Assembly (NCBI GenBank): GCA_903952435.1
Contig: CAJBFN010000002.1
Location: 1-64,000 of the forward strand
Direction of reading: 5' to 3'
Source: an uncultured bacterium
Lineage (GTDB): Bacteria > Patescibacteriota > Saccharimonadia > Saccharimonadales > Saccharimonadaceae
DNA: 64,000 nucleotides
The position numbers were made by a program, and so were the translations under genes. Under the pieces are notes generated by a model, which did no database searches, was not told where the DNA came from, and saw nothing but the letters and a program-made list of their open reading frames with translations. This document shows, piece by piece, positions 26,258 through 36,729 of this stretch. Position 1 is the first letter of the stretch. Each line of letters starts with the position of its first letter.

Positions 26258-26366
26258 TTCGGTGCCCATGGCGCTGGGGAAATACCTGTTCTCATTCCGA
26301 ACACAGAAGTCAAGCTCAGCAGCGGCGATCATACTGCCACAAGTGGGAAAATAGCACGGTGCCGAA
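26258..26366 (+). rRNA. rrf: 5S ribosomal RNA
   Basis: TTCGGTGCC...CCGAACACAGAAGTCAAGCTC...GGTGCCGAA, 9-bp terminal stem. Confidence 0.92.
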
Positions 26367-26370
26367 TTAT

Positions 26371-26403
26371 AAAAAGACCATCCGAATAGGGTGGTCTTTT
26401 TCT
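26371..26403 (+). terminator. Terminator after 5S rRNA
   Basis: AAAAAGACCA...TGGTCTTTTTC. Confidence 0.8.
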
Positions 26404-26427
26404 TTATTTACAGATATAATATTGCTT

Positions 26428-26700
26428 ATGGTAAAGAAAATAAATACCTCAAAAAGCGACCTAAGAATGGCTGATATCTGTGGCTGGTATGGCATGTGCG
26501 CTATGATTCTTGCCTATGTTTTGGTCAGTCTGAATATTTTAAAAGCTGACGGATTGGCTTATCAGTTGCTAAATATAACCGGTGGAGCTGGTTTATTGAT
26601 AGTTGCCGAATCAAAACACGTAATTCAGTCAGTTATTGCTAATTTATTCTGGGTACTAATAGGTTTAGTGATTTTGTTTCGAATTTTGTTTAACTTTTAG
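26428..26700 (+). CDS. Small membrane protein (CBU_0592-like)
   Basis: ORF 26359..26700; upstream part lies in the terminator, so start 26428 preferred; three hydrophobic segments. Confidence 0.65.
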   Translation: MVKKINTSKSDLRMADICGWYGMCAMILAYVLVSLNILKADGLAYQLLNITGGAGLLIVAESKHVIQSVIANLFWVLIGLVILFRILFNF

Positions 26701-26794
26701 TCTATTTACTAAAGTCGACTTTACTTTTTTATCTATGTTTTTTCATATATCCTTGGGTTAGGGACAACTAGTAAGGTATAATCCAAGGAGTAAT

Positions 26795-27505
26795 ATGAGT
26801 TTAGAAGTTAATATCCACGACGCGCAGATGGTTATTTTGCGAGAATTATTATTTCATCCCAGCGTGGGCTTTGCTAAATTGCAAAAATTAACAGATATGA
26901 GTAGTGACCATTTTAATTTCCATCTGCAAAAATTAATAGAGTTAAAGTTAGTCGAAAAGTTATCGCGCGGTACTTATACCCTAGCTCCTCGCGGTAAAGA
27001 ATACGCTAATAAATTAGACACAGATAATCATACAGTCGAAAGACAGCCAAAAACGACAGTGATATTGGTTGTTGAGCGTAAAGTTGGAAAAAAAATCGAA
27101 TATTTATTCCAAGAACGTTTAAAGCATCCATATTTTGGTTTTTGGGGCCTTATTAGCGGCAAAATACGTTGGGGCGAAACCATAGTTCAGACTGCTGAGC
27201 GTGAGCTAATGGAAGAAACTGGTTTAATGGCTGATTTTAAGTTCGCTGGCATATATCATGAACTTGCTTTTCAAAAAGGGTCTAATGAACAGTTAGAAGA
27301 TAAGATTTTTTTTGTGATGTACGGCACTAATGCGCAAGGAGATCTAAAAGAGGAGTTCGAAGGTGGTAAAAATAGCTGGATGTCATTTAAAGACTTTGAT
27401 GTTAAGACAAATAAGTTTAAAAACATGGATATAAAGATAGGATTAGTGTCTTCAGCAGAAAAATTCATCGAAAAAGTCGTAGAATACGAAAAAGATTTAT
27501 TTTAG
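26795..27505 (+). CDS. NUDIX hydrolase with N-terminal winged-helix domain
   Basis: Nudix box-like GLISGKIRWGETIVQTAERELMEETGL; wHTH N-terminus. Confidence 0.85.
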   Translation: MSLEVNIHDAQMVILRELLFHPSVGFAKLQKLTDMSSDHFNFHLQKLIELKLVEKLSRGTYTLAPRGKEYANKLDTDNHTVERQPKTTVILVVERKVGKKIEYLFQERLKHPYFGFWGLISGKIRWGETIVQTAERELMEETGLMADFKFAGIYHELAFQKGSNEQLEDKIFFVMYGTNAQGDLKEEFEGGKNSWMSFKDFDVKTNKFKNMDIKIGLVSSAEKFIEKVVEYEKDLF

Positions 27506-27540
27506 CCTTGTATTTTGCGACTATAGCAAAAATACACAAA

Positions 27541-27577
27541 AAACGACCAATCTCGCAGATGTGGTCGTCTTTTTTTG
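27541..27577. terminator. Intrinsic terminator
   Basis: ACGACCA-atctcgcagatg-TGGTCGTCTTTTTTT. Confidence 0.7.
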
Positions 27578-27686
27578 TAGTCTTGCTTAAATCTAATTTG
27601 GATTCAAACAGGTGCTTATTAATATTATAGCACTAGGGTTATAATTGCAATAGTAGCATTATAATAAAAAAGTGCTTGTGTATATA

Positions 27687-27715
27687 TTGACAAAAAGCAT
27701 AAGCTATGCTAATAT
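27687..27715 (+). promoter_or_regulatory. Sigma70 promoter with palindromic spacer
   Basis: TTGACA - 17 nt - TAATAT; GCATA-agc-TATGC within the spacer. Confidence 0.75.
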
Positions 27716-27827
27716 AACAACTATACACATATCATGTGTGGGATATAAACGAGGGTTTCTATGCTATTTATAGCGTGGAAATCTTTTTAATTTAGACACC
27801 TAAATGGTGGATAAAAAGGAGATTAAG

Positions 27828-28022
27828 ATGGCAGGAACAAAAACTGGCGGCCAAAAGGCTGCTGCTAAAAACTTGGCACGTGATCCTTTCTTTTACGCAA
27901 AGATCGGCGCTAAGGGTGGAAAAAATGGCACAACTGGTGGTTTTGCCGCTAACCCAGAGTTAGCTCGAATAGCTGGCGCTAAAGGTGGACGTATTAGTCG
28001 CCGTAAAAAAATAGTACAATAA
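27828..28022 (+). CDS. KGG-motif small basic protein
   Basis: MAGTKTGGQKAAAKNLARDPFFYAKIGAKGGKNGTTGGFAANPELARIAGAKGGRISRRKK; SD AAGGAG before ATG 27828. Confidence 0.8.
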   Translation: MAGTKTGGQKAAAKNLARDPFFYAKIGAKGGKNGTTGGFAANPELARIAGAKGGRISRRKKIVQ

Positions 28023-28055
28023 TTTAGATTTTTATTTATACGAATCTAAAAAGCA

Positions 28056-28085
28056 AAAAGCGCACAAATTATGTGCGCTTTTTTG
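28056..28085. terminator. Bidirectional terminator
   Basis: AAAAGCGCACA-aatta-TGTGCGCTTTTTT. Confidence 0.8.
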
Positions 28086-28551
28086 TTTGGTATCTGCGCA
28101 AAGCGCAAGTCTTAGCTTCGTTAACTTGCCAGCTATTATTACAGACCGGGCAATTATAGCCGTTTTTACTGGTCTGCAGGCCTGTTGAGTGACATTTGGG
28201 GCAAGAACTGCGTGCATGTAGCCAGTCGCGGTAACTGTCCATAGTTGATTGAACCAGGCTATCTGGTAGTTTTAATCTAAAATCTAATGCCATCTCGGCG
28301 GTTTTGTCCCAGGCTTTTCTTTCGATGGCAATTAATTCTATATCTTGGTTGTATTTTTCATGACCCAACAAGGCGTGTGATAGCTCGTGTAATAATAAAA
28401 ATGATAAATCGGGTGATTTTTCGTCGTAGAATATTACATTATCAGATGAAGACCAGGCAAAATTATCGCCTGGTTCGAATTTAAACTGAGGATATTTACT
28501 TTTTAAATCCGGTAATATTGAGGTTGTCGACGGCATAATAATAGCATCCAT
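28069..28551 (-). CDS. Predicted metallopeptidase with C-terminal zinc ribbon
   Basis: LLHELSHALLGHEKY (HExxH) and CPKC...CPVC. Confidence 0.7.
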   Translation of the reverse strand: MDAIIMPSTTSILPDLKSKYPQFKFEPGDNFAWSSSDNVIFYDEKSPDLSFLLLHELSHALLGHEKYNQDIELIAIERKAWDKTAEMALDFRLKLPDSLVQSTMDSYRDWLHARSSCPKCHSTGLQTSKNGYNCPVCNNSWQVNEAKTCALRRYQTKKRT

Positions 28552-29326
28552 AAATAACTGCTAGCTCGGGGTGTTTGGCTTGAATAAATTTTGGGCACGG
28601 AATGTGGTCGGGGAGTTTTTCTTTTAATATATTTTGAAGCTTTTCGCCATATTTTTTAAAATAAGTTCCCATACTGCCACCAATAATGATCACATCGGGT
28701 TGCAAAATAGGTATAACTGCCAAAAAACCACGACTGATACGATCGGCAATTTGGTTCCAGACGCGCTTATCGGTTATGTCATGGGCGTATTTGCCATAGG
28801 TTTTGTAAATTGCTTTACCAGAGGCAAAACTTTCCCATTCGCGTACAACACCGTCATATTCGACTAGGGCATGGCCAGCCTCGCTGTTGCGAAGGCTTTC
28901 GTTGATGTGCCCATCTGTTATAATGCCAGATCCGATACCGGTGCTGACCGTGACATAAAGCGACTGGTCTGGAATTTTTTTCATGATTCTAGTTTCGGCT
29001 AGGCCGGCGAGGTTGGCGTCATTTTCGACTAAAATTGGCGTATTGTCAACTAAAACTCCGCCTATAGCTTTAGCAATATCGAATTTTTCCCATTTAAGAT
29101 TTGGGCACCATAATGCAACGCCATTTTTGATGATTCCAGGGGCGGCGATTATAATAGCCTTAACTTTTTTCTTGCCATAATTATCGATAAGTATTGAACG
29201 GAGTAAGATAGTATATTCGGTTGGGTCTTTTGGGGTTGGAAATTTAATTTGCTCGCCTAAAACGCCGTTTCTATCAAAACTGGCAACTAAAGTTTTTGTT
29301 CCGCCCGTATCAACTACCACTAACAT
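28496..29326 (-). CDS. ROK family protein/sugar kinase
   Basis: VVDTGGTKTLVASFD, TVSTGIGSGIITDGHI, IIIGGSMG. Confidence 0.88.
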   Translation of the reverse strand: MLVVVDTGGTKTLVASFDRNGVLGEQIKFPTPKDPTEYTILLRSILIDNYGKKKVKAIIIAAPGIIKNGVALWCPNLKWEKFDIAKAIGGVLVDNTPILVENDANLAGLAETRIMKKIPDQSLYVTVSTGIGSGIITDGHINESLRNSEAGHALVEYDGVVREWESFASGKAIYKTYGKYAHDITDKRVWNQIADRISRGFLAVIPILQPDVIIIGGSMGTYFKKYGEKLQNILKEKLPDHIPCPKFIQAKHPELAVIYGCYYYAVDNLNITGFKK

Positions 29327-29413
29327 AATTCTAGTTTAGCACAATTTTTTAGAGTTGCTTTTATTGTAAAAAAGATGGATAATATAGTTATATCCTATAA
29401 ACAGAGGTAATTT

Positions 29414-29815
29414 ATGAGTCAGATACGACGAACAAATCAGGGTGGTTCGATTGTATTAGTTATAATCGTAGGAGTTTTAGTGGTTTTGGGCCTAATTGGA
29501 GGTATTTATTTGCTTAAACAAAGAGGCGAGCAAGCGCGTCTTGATCAAGCTACGGCTGCCGCTAATCAACAGATTGCAGCTGAAAATGCCAAAAAGACAG
29601 CCGCTACGGTTGCCGCTAGCAATAGTGCCGCTAATGCTGCGACAAGATCTACTGCAGCTAGTGCTGCAACTGCAAATATAAGAACTGATAACGAAGAGGA
29701 TTTGCCGGTTACTGGACCAGAATCTTCAGCCCTAGAGTTGATCGGTATTGGCGCTTTGACGGCATTTGTGGTTGGTTATTTACGTTCACGACGAACCTTA
29801 GCTTGTTCTCTTTGA
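29414..29815 (+). CDS. LPVTG-tailed surface protein with Ala-rich linker
   Basis: N-terminal TM, Ala-rich coil, DLPVTGPESSALELIGIGALTAFVVGYLRSRR. Confidence 0.75.
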   Translation: MSQIRRTNQGGSIVLVIIVGVLVVLGLIGGIYLLKQRGEQARLDQATAAANQQIAAENAKKTAATVAASNSAANAATRSTAASAATANIRTDNEEDLPVTGPESSALELIGIGALTAFVVGYLRSRRTLACSL

Positions 29816-29918
29816 CTTATATCTTTATCTGAGGTACAATAAGCGTCAGTCTTGGGGTTTTTATTTTAAATATGCCCCGGAAAAATATTAATTAAGGAAG
29901 GAGTCTTAAAAAAGACTT

Positions 29919-30998
29919 ATGGCAAAAGCCACTACTATGGATGAATTGCTCGCTAACGAAAGCGATAGCGTCAAGCAATTAGCACAGGGCGATTCAATCG
30001 TCGGAAAAGTTTTATCAATTCGTAAACACGAGGTTTTAGTTGACCTTGGAGCACAAGGTATCGGCCTGGTTCCTCGTCGCGAAGTTGGTTTTTATAGAAA
30101 TTTAAGTATCGGTGATGAAGTATCAGCTAGCGTTGTTGACTCTGAAATGGATAACGGATATTCATTGTTGTCGCTACGCAAAGCTGCTAAAGACCGTGGT
30201 TGGGACGACGTTGTTGTCCGAATGGAATCGGGTGAAATTCTTGAAGTCACGCCTTATGATGCAAATCGCGGCGGCTTATTGGTTGAATATGACGGGGTTC
30301 GTGGTTTCTTGCCAGTATCTCAACTTTCAGCTGAACATTATCCACGAGTTGGTAGTAGCGACAAGGATGAAATTTTGCAACGATTAAACACTTTGATCGG
30401 CAAAAAATTAACTGTTCGAATTTTAGACTGCGACCGTAAGGCTAATAAGTTAATCTTTAGCGAAAAAGAGGCAATCAAAGATGGCCTTAACGCTCGCTTT
30501 GAAAAACTTACAGTTGGCGACAAGGTGCAAGGTGTCGTAACCGGTGTCGTTGATTTTGGCGTATTTGTAAATGTCGAAGGTATTGAAGGTTTGGTTCATA
30601 TTAGCGAAATTAGTTGGGAGCGTGTAAACAACCCTAGTGATTACGTAAAAGTTGGCGAAACTATTGATGCAAAGATTATTGCAATCGACAAAGATCGTCT
30701 AAGCCTAAGTATTAAACAGTTATCAGAAGATCCTTGGATGACTGAAGTTGACCAGTTTAAAGCCGGCGACAAGGTTGAAGGAACTGTAACTCGAATTACG
30801 CCTTTTGGCGCATTCGTACAAATCAGCCCAGCAGTCGAAGCCTTAGTTCATGTTAGTGAATTAGGTGATGGCGACGAAGCTGATCCTGAAAAAGTCTTTA
30901 CTTTGAATGAACGTAAAGAATTCGTAGTTTTGGAAGTTGAAAAAGAAAATCGTAAGATTTCTTTAAGCCTCAACAAAACTAAAAAAGCTAAAAAATAA
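29919..30998 (+). CDS. rpsA: 30S ribosomal protein S1 / S1-domain protein
   Basis: 359 aa; repeated S1 domains (GVVTGVVDFGVFVNVEGIEGLVHISEIS). Confidence 0.93.
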   Translation: MAKATTMDELLANESDSVKQLAQGDSIVGKVLSIRKHEVLVDLGAQGIGLVPRREVGFYRNLSIGDEVSASVVDSEMDNGYSLLSLRKAAKDRGWDDVVVRMESGEILEVTPYDANRGGLLVEYDGVRGFLPVSQLSAEHYPRVGSSDKDEILQRLNTLIGKKLTVRILDCDRKANKLIFSEKEAIKDGLNARFEKLTVGDKVQGVVTGVVDFGVFVNVEGIEGLVHISEISWERVNNPSDYVKVGETIDAKIIAIDKDRLSLSIKQLSEDPWMTEVDQFKAGDKVEGTVTRITPFGAFVQISPAVEALVHVSELGDGDEADPEKVFTLNERKEFVVLEVEKENRKISLSLNKTKKAKK

Positions 30999-31031
30999 TA
31001 GCCTTTGAGCGGGCAGAAGGGAGCTTTTAGT

Positions 31032-32804
31032 ATGGCTGATAAAGTTATTGTAATTGCAAATTCAATAACAGTAGGCGAGCTGGCTGAAAAACTCAATCTG
31101 CCCGTAACTAAGGTTATTGGTGAGTTGTTTAGGAACGGTATTGTTTCAACAATTAACCAATTGATTGATTTTGAGACAGCGACAATTATTGTTGAAGAGC
31201 TTGGCTTAGAAGATGTAGTCTTGGAAAAAAAGGAAGCAGCTATTTTAAGTGAGCGAAAAGTTCATCAACTTTCTGACAAGGCAGTAACGCGTCCGCCAAT
31301 CGTAGCAGTCATGGGTCATGTTGATCACGGTAAGACTAGCTTGTTAGACGCAATTTTAAAAACTAAAGTTGCTGATGGTGAAGCTGGCGGCATTACGCAG
31401 TATATCAGCGCTTACCAGACGGTTCGTAATGGTCGCTCAATAACATTGTTGGATACGCCGGGTCATGAGGCTTTTGCGGCTTTAAGGCAGCACGGAGCAG
31501 TTTTGACGGATGTAGTTATAATCGTGGTTGCGGCTGATGATGGCGTAAAGCCTCAGACGATTGAGGCAATTAGATTTGCTAGAATGGCGAATGCTAAAAT
31601 TGTCGTTGCGATTAATAAAATTGATAAGCCTGCCGCTGATGCGGCTCGCGTTAAGGCTCAACTTGCAACCGAGCATAATCTAAACCCCGAAGAGTGGGGC
31701 GGCGATGTCGTGATGGTTGAAGTTAGCGCAAAAACTGGCGAGAACATCGATAAACTACTTGATATGGTGCTGTTGGTGGCTGATGTCGAGGATTTAAGAG
31801 CGGATATTGATGTTCCAGCCCAAGGCTTGGTCATTGAATCACATATGGAAGTTGGCCGCGGGCCAGTTGTTGGTTTGTTGGTTGAACATGGTATTTTGAA
31901 GCCTGGCCATTTCTTAGTTGCCGGTACGACATTTGGGAAAGTCCGAACATTACTTGATTTTGCTGGTAAGACTCTGCGTGAAGCCGGTCCATCAACACCT
32001 GTAACCGTAACTGGTTTTAAGGAATTACCTCAATTTGGTGATGACTTTTCGATTGTAAAAAACGAAAAAGAAGCTCGTCAGGCAGCTATGATGTCTAAGA
32101 TTGAACGAGAAAAAAATGCCGCTAGTACTAATATAACTGGTGCTGATTTGTTGAAAATGATGAGCCAAGATCGCGAATCACAGAATTTAAATATTATAGT
32201 CAAGGCCGATGTACAGGGATCTTTGACTTCGGTTATAAATAGCTTGAAAATTATTGATACTCAGGGAGAGATTACGCTCCGAATTATCGGCAGTGGCGTG
32301 GGTAATATATCCGAAAACGATATTCGTTTGGCCTCTGGTAATGATACGATTATTTATGGTTTTAATGTTAATATGTCCAGCGCCGTCAAGCAGTTGGCGT
32401 CGCGCGATAAGGTTAATGTAAGGGTTTTTGATGTTATCTACAAACTTCTTGATGACGCTCGCCAATCAATGGAAGAATTGCTAGCGCCGGAAGTTGTCGA
32501 GACTGAAATTGGGACTTTGAAAATTAAAGGCGTATTTAGAACTTTGAAGGACGAAATTATTGTTGGTGGTGAAGTCACTAGTGGAAAAGTTACGGCTGGG
32601 GTTTTGGCTAGAGCAAAGCGCAAAAAAGAACAATTAGCCGAACTGGAAGTTGTAAGTGTTCAGCGCCAACAACAAGAAGCTAAAGATGTTTTTGAGGGTG
32701 AAATGTGTGGTCTAAACTTAAAAACTAACAAAAAAGTATTACTTGAAGAGGGTGATACGTTGGAGTTGTTCACTCGCGAACTTGTAAAACGAACTATTAA
32801 ATAA
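31032..32804 (+). CDS. infB: Translation initiation factor IF-2 (short form)
   Basis: VAVMGHVDHGKTSLLDAI, ITLLDTPGHEAFAALR; start MADKVIVIANSITVGELAEKL. Confidence 0.96.
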   Translation: MADKVIVIANSITVGELAEKLNLPVTKVIGELFRNGIVSTINQLIDFETATIIVEELGLEDVVLEKKEAAILSERKVHQLSDKAVTRPPIVAVMGHVDHGKTSLLDAILKTKVADGEAGGITQYISAYQTVRNGRSITLLDTPGHEAFAALRQHGAVLTDVVIIVVAADDGVKPQTIEAIRFARMANAKIVVAINKIDKPAADAARVKAQLATEHNLNPEEWGGDVVMVEVSAKTGENIDKLLDMVLLVADVEDLRADIDVPAQGLVIESHMEVGRGPVVGLLVEHGILKPGHFLVAGTTFGKVRTLLDFAGKTLREAGPSTPVTVTGFKELPQFGDDFSIVKNEKEARQAAMMSKIEREKNAASTNITGADLLKMMSQDRESQNLNIIVKADVQGSLTSVINSLKIIDTQGEITLRIIGSGVGNISENDIRLASGNDTIIYGFNVNMSSAVKQLASRDKVNVRVFDVIYKLLDDARQSMEELLAPEVVETEIGTLKIKGVFRTLKDEIIVGGEVTSGKVTAGVLARAKRKKEQLAELEVVSVQRQQQEAKDVFEGEMCGLNLKTNKKVLLEEGDTLELFTRELVKRTIK

Positions 32805-32892
32805 TTTATAAACATATATTTTTGCTCATAATGGTAAATTTGTTCGTGGTATAATATAAAAAGCAATATAACTGGAGGCGATTGGTCGTAAT

Positions 32893-33309
32893 ATGTTTCA
32901 ACTAGATGAAAATTTTTTACAAGACATTGGACTGAACGATCTGCCCGAAGATCAAAAGAAGCCATTTTTGCAACACATTTACGATGAGCTGGAACTACGT
33001 GTGGGTACAAAATTATCGGATGGTATGAGCGATACTCAGCTTCAGGAATTTGAAGCGATTATTGATCGTAAGGATGATATCGTAGTAGCTTGGTTAGATA
33101 AATACGTACCAAATTGTCATAATGAGCCTGACTTTATACGGCTGCAACAAGTTACTGACATGGATGTAAATGATCCAGCGTTGCGTTCAGAATACGCAGC
33201 TACAAAATGGCTAGAGATCAATCGTCCAGACTATAAATCAGTTGTTAATCGGGTATTGGAAGATTTGAAGCAAGAAGTTATTGCTAATCGTAGTTCGATT
33301 TTAAATTAA
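32893..33309 (+). CDS. DUF5663-like protein
   Basis: MFQLDENFLQDIGLNDLPEDQKKPFLQHIYDELELRVGTKLSDGMSD. Confidence 0.65.
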   Translation: MFQLDENFLQDIGLNDLPEDQKKPFLQHIYDELELRVGTKLSDGMSDTQLQEFEAIIDRKDDIVVAWLDKYVPNCHNEPDFIRLQQVTDMDVNDPALRSEYAATKWLEINRPDYKSVVNRVLEDLKQEVIANRSSILN

Positions 33310-34194
33310 TTTGTAACCGTTTAAAAAATCTTTGGCGCTCATTTTTTTACCACTTGGCGCTATTAATTCGTCAATAACTAAATATTTATTATCAATACAC
33401 AATATGTCGATTGGTGATTGGTCTTCGTCGCCGATATGAGCCTTTGTAATTATCAATACTTTGTCTGAGATAATTAATTTTGTTTTTGGGAAATCTAAAT
33501 GCGCCCTAACCAATCTTTCTGCATTTAAAGATGTTATATTTGATAAATTTAAAAAGGCATCTTGTTTATTTAGCATTGAGCAATAAACGGCATCGCTATT
33601 TTTTTGTTCTAAGGGTTTTAATTTACTATTCAATATATCTGGTAGATTTTCTACTATTAATTTAGTGCCAAGTTTTGCTAAGGTTTTATATAATTCTGGC
33701 TGAGTCTCGTCGCCATTTAATTTATATTTTGATTGACAGTATATTGGGCCAGCATCCATCGAGCTGACCAATTTAATAATTGAAATGCCGGTTTCACTGT
33801 CACCATTTGCAATTGCTGATTCTATTGGCGTCGGGCCGCGGTAGATTGGCAATAGTGACGGGTGAACGTTGATTATACCTGGGTCAAATAGATTAATTAT
33901 TGAATCTGGTATGATTCGGCCATAGCTTACTAATATGCCAACTGTATCTTTGCCGATTTTTTTAATATCATTCTCAATCTCTGATAATTTTATTGGTTGC
34001 AGCACCGGTATGTTGTTTTCGATTGCTATTTTCTTGACACTTGAAATAGTTGTTTTTTGACCGCGGCCACTTTTACTATCTGGCTTTGTGACGACAGCGC
34101 TTATTTTATAGTCAGCTTGGATTAAGGCTTTTAGGGTTTCTGAGCTAAATTCATCAGTCCCAAAGAATACTATTTTGTGCGATATTTTTTTCAT
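33301..34194 (-). CDS. fmt: Methionyl-tRNA formyltransferase
   Basis: KIVFFGTDEFSSETLKALI, GIINVHPSLLPIYRGPTPIESAI. Confidence 0.95.
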   Translation of the reverse strand: MKKISHKIVFFGTDEFSSETLKALIQADYKISAVVTKPDSKSGRGQKTTISSVKKIAIENNIPVLQPIKLSEIENDIKKIGKDTVGILVSYGRIIPDSIINLFDPGIINVHPSLLPIYRGPTPIESAIANGDSETGISIIKLVSSMDAGPIYCQSKYKLNGDETQPELYKTLAKLGTKLIVENLPDILNSKLKPLEQKNSDAVYCSMLNKQDAFLNLSNITSLNAERLVRAHLDFPKTKLIISDKVLIITKAHIGDEDQSPIDILCIDNKYLVIDELIAPSGKKMSAKDFLNGYKLI

Positions 34195-34729
34195 AATCTA
34201 AAGGTTTTAGCTCGCCTTTCTCGTCGAGTTCAAAAAATGCATCTTTTTGATCGCGAATATGATCAATAAAAACAATTCCATTAGTATGATCGACTTCATG
34301 TTGGATTAATCTAGCCAGAAAGCCGTCAGCTTTAAATCGAACTTCGTTGCCGTCAATGTCCATAGCTTGGACGCGTATCTTGCTGTGTCTAGGTACTAGC
34401 CCGTAAACGCCGGGTACACTAAGGCAGCCTTCGTAGTCGGTTTCGATTTTGCCTTCAAACTTTATGATTTTAGGGTTAATCAAAGCGGTAAAAGTGCGCA
34501 TGTCTTTATCTTCAAATTCATCGCGGATAATCGTTACTTTATATGGTTGGTCGATTTGGACTGCGGCCAGAGCGGCGCTAAGTTCATGCGGTCGAGAATT
34601 TTCCCAGTCAATCGAGACTGCGACCATATCATCAACGAGTTGTTTGATTTCTGGCGTCACAAAACTAACCTTGGTCGATTTCTGCCTTAGTTTAGGGTTT
34701 GGTAATGTGATTATGGCTTCTTTTTTCAT
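34154..34729 (-). CDS. def: Peptide deformylase
   Basis: EGCLSVPGVYG and QHEVDHTNGIVFID. Confidence 0.95.
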   Translation of the reverse strand: MKKEAIITLPNPKLRQKSTKVSFVTPEIKQLVDDMVAVSIDWENSRPHELSAALAAVQIDQPYKVTIIRDEFEDKDMRTFTALINPKIIKFEGKIETDYEGCLSVPGVYGLVPRHSKIRVQAMDIDGNEVRFKADGFLARLIQHEVDHTNGIVFIDHIRDQKDAFFELDEKGELKPLDYEKNIAQNSILWD

Positions 34730-34759
34730 CTTTTGCTGTTGTTATTATAACAGGGGCAG

Positions 34760-36700
34760 CTATAACAGGCTAGTCGGATCGAGTTCATATTGCCAGTGGT
34801 TTGGCGGCAATAGTTTAATAGTTTCAATTAAATATTCTCTTTTTAGGCTTTTTAGTGTCAATTGCCATCTGTAAGTTCCACGTTGACGTTCGTAGAATGA
34901 TGGCGTTGGTCCGAGTATTTGTATTGAGGGATTTATTTTATTTTTTAATTCTTTGGCTATTTTTTGGGCATTTTTTATGGCCGAGGTTTCAGTTTTATAG
35001 ACGCAAGTTAATTTTAAAAGATGGGTAAATGGCGGAAATGAGTTTTTCTTGCGTTCTTTAATTGTCTGTGTATAAAAAGTTTCATAATCTTGTTTTATAC
35101 CGTTAATTATACTTGGGTGGTTAGTTTGATATGACTGGACGACTACATTAGTTTCATGTCTATTACGTCCAACGCGTCCTATTACTTGAGATAGCAATTG
35201 AAATACTCGTTCGTTAGAGCTAAAATCTGGCAATGATAAGCCTGAATCGGCTTGGATGACACCAACTGTTCGTAGATTTGGTAAATCTAGACCTTTGGCG
35301 ACGACTTGTGTGCCGATGGCTATATCAATTTTGCCATGATATAAATCATCATACCGGCTATTAACAGTTTCGTTGTCGCTGTTGTCAGCATCAAATCTAG
35401 CAATATTGGCGTTAGGAAATATTTTTTTAAGTTCGGACTCAATTAATTTTGTGCCAATTCCTTTATGGATTATGTCGGCGCCGTGGCATTGCTGACAAGA
35501 TGTGGGTACGCCAGAGTTATGGCCACAGATATGACATAAAAGTTTGTGATTATCGGAGTGTAGTGTTAATGGCAAAAAACATTTAGGGCACTCGGCAGTC
35601 CAGCCGCAATCTTTGCATAATGTCGTACTTGTGCTGCCGCGGCGATTATGAAAGATTAAGACTTGTTTTTTAATATTTAAAGTTTTTGTAATTTCATTAA
35701 TTAATCTTTTAGATAAAAATCTATGACCGGAAAAATTATCACGATTTTTCATATCTATCAAATCAATCGTCGGTAGTAAGCTGTCTTTTTGGGCCGGTTT
35801 GGTTAATTTTAATATCGGCATTTCAGATTGTTCTGCTAGGTAGCGATCGATTATGCTTGGGGTTGCGCTACCAAATATAACTTTTGCCTGATGTGCACGG
35901 CCAAGTATTGTTGCTACTCTTAGGGCTGAATATTTGGGCGACTGTTCTTGTTTATAGCTTGGTTCGTGGGCCTCATCGATTATTATTGCGCCGATATTAG
36001 CTATTGGCATAAATAGGGCTGAACGAGGCCCTATGGCTATTATTGGCTTTTTACTATTTAAAGCCTCAAGCCAAACGCTATGTTTGGCTGATTCGCTCAT
36101 TCTGGAATGTGTTACCAGTAGGTTATCAAAATGATTTGAGAACTCGGCAATTAACTGTGACGTTAGTGCAATTTCTGGTACGAGGACTATAGTTGATTTT
36201 CCAGCTGCTAATGATTTTTTTGCGGTATTTATGTATATTTCGGTTTTGCCAGATCCAGTAACACCTTGCAAAAGGAAAGTGCCGCTTTTATATTCACCGA
36301 GTGTTTTTATCACTGATTCTTGTTCTGAATTGAACACAATATTTGTTCGATTTCTCTCGGCTTTATTAGGGGCTTCTTTTTGTGGTCGACGGTTTTTTCT
36401 GATACCGGTAGGTAGTAGCGTCTGTAACACGTTGGCTAGCGGCGTCGCATAATATGCAGACATCCACAAAGCAAGATCGACTAATGATTTTGGTAACGGC
36501 GTAGCTTCGATTATTTCGGAAATATTTTTTGTTTCATAGGTTGGTTGGTTTGTTTTTTTAATAATAACGCCTACAATTTGTTTTTTTCCAACTTCAACTA
36601 GAATGATCTGGCCTATTTTCAGAGGGCCCTCTGAACAATAAGTAAAAGTGTCGCTACCTGAGCGAATTATTTGTTTTGGCGCCACCTCATAATAGTGCAT
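34760..36700 (-). CDS. priA: Primosomal protein N' (replication restart helicase)
   Basis: LLQGVTGSGKTEIYI, IIIDEAHEPSYKQEQSPKYSAL, paired Cys zinc motifs. Confidence 0.95.
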   Translation of the reverse strand: MHYYEVAPKQIIRSGSDTFTYCSEGPLKIGQIILVEVGKKQIVGVIIKKTNQPTYETKNISEIIEATPLPKSLVDLALWMSAYYATPLANVLQTLLPTGIRKNRRPQKEAPNKAERNRTNIVFNSEQESVIKTLGEYKSGTFLLQGVTGSGKTEIYINTAKKSLAAGKSTIVLVPEIALTSQLIAEFSNHFDNLLVTHSRMSESAKHSVWLEALNSKKPIIAIGPRSALFMPIANIGAIIIDEAHEPSYKQEQSPKYSALRVATILGRAHQAKVIFGSATPSIIDRYLAEQSEMPILKLTKPAQKDSLLPTIDLIDMKNRDNFSGHRFLSKRLINEITKTLNIKKQVLIFHNRRGSTSTTLCKDCGWTAECPKCFLPLTLHSDNHKLLCHICGHNSGVPTSCQQCHGADIIHKGIGTKLIESELKKIFPNANIARFDADNSDNETVNSRYDDLYHGKIDIAIGTQVVAKGLDLPNLRTVGVIQADSGLSLPDFSSNERVFQLLSQVIGRVGRNRHETNVVVQSYQTNHPSIINGIKQDYETFYTQTIKERKKNSFPPFTHLLKLTCVYKTETSAIKNAQKIAKELKNKINPSIQILGPTPSFYERQRGTYRWQLTLKSLKREYLIETIKLLPPNHWQYELDPTSLL

Positions 36701-36729
36701 ATCTACTAGTATACTGCTAAAATAAGCAT

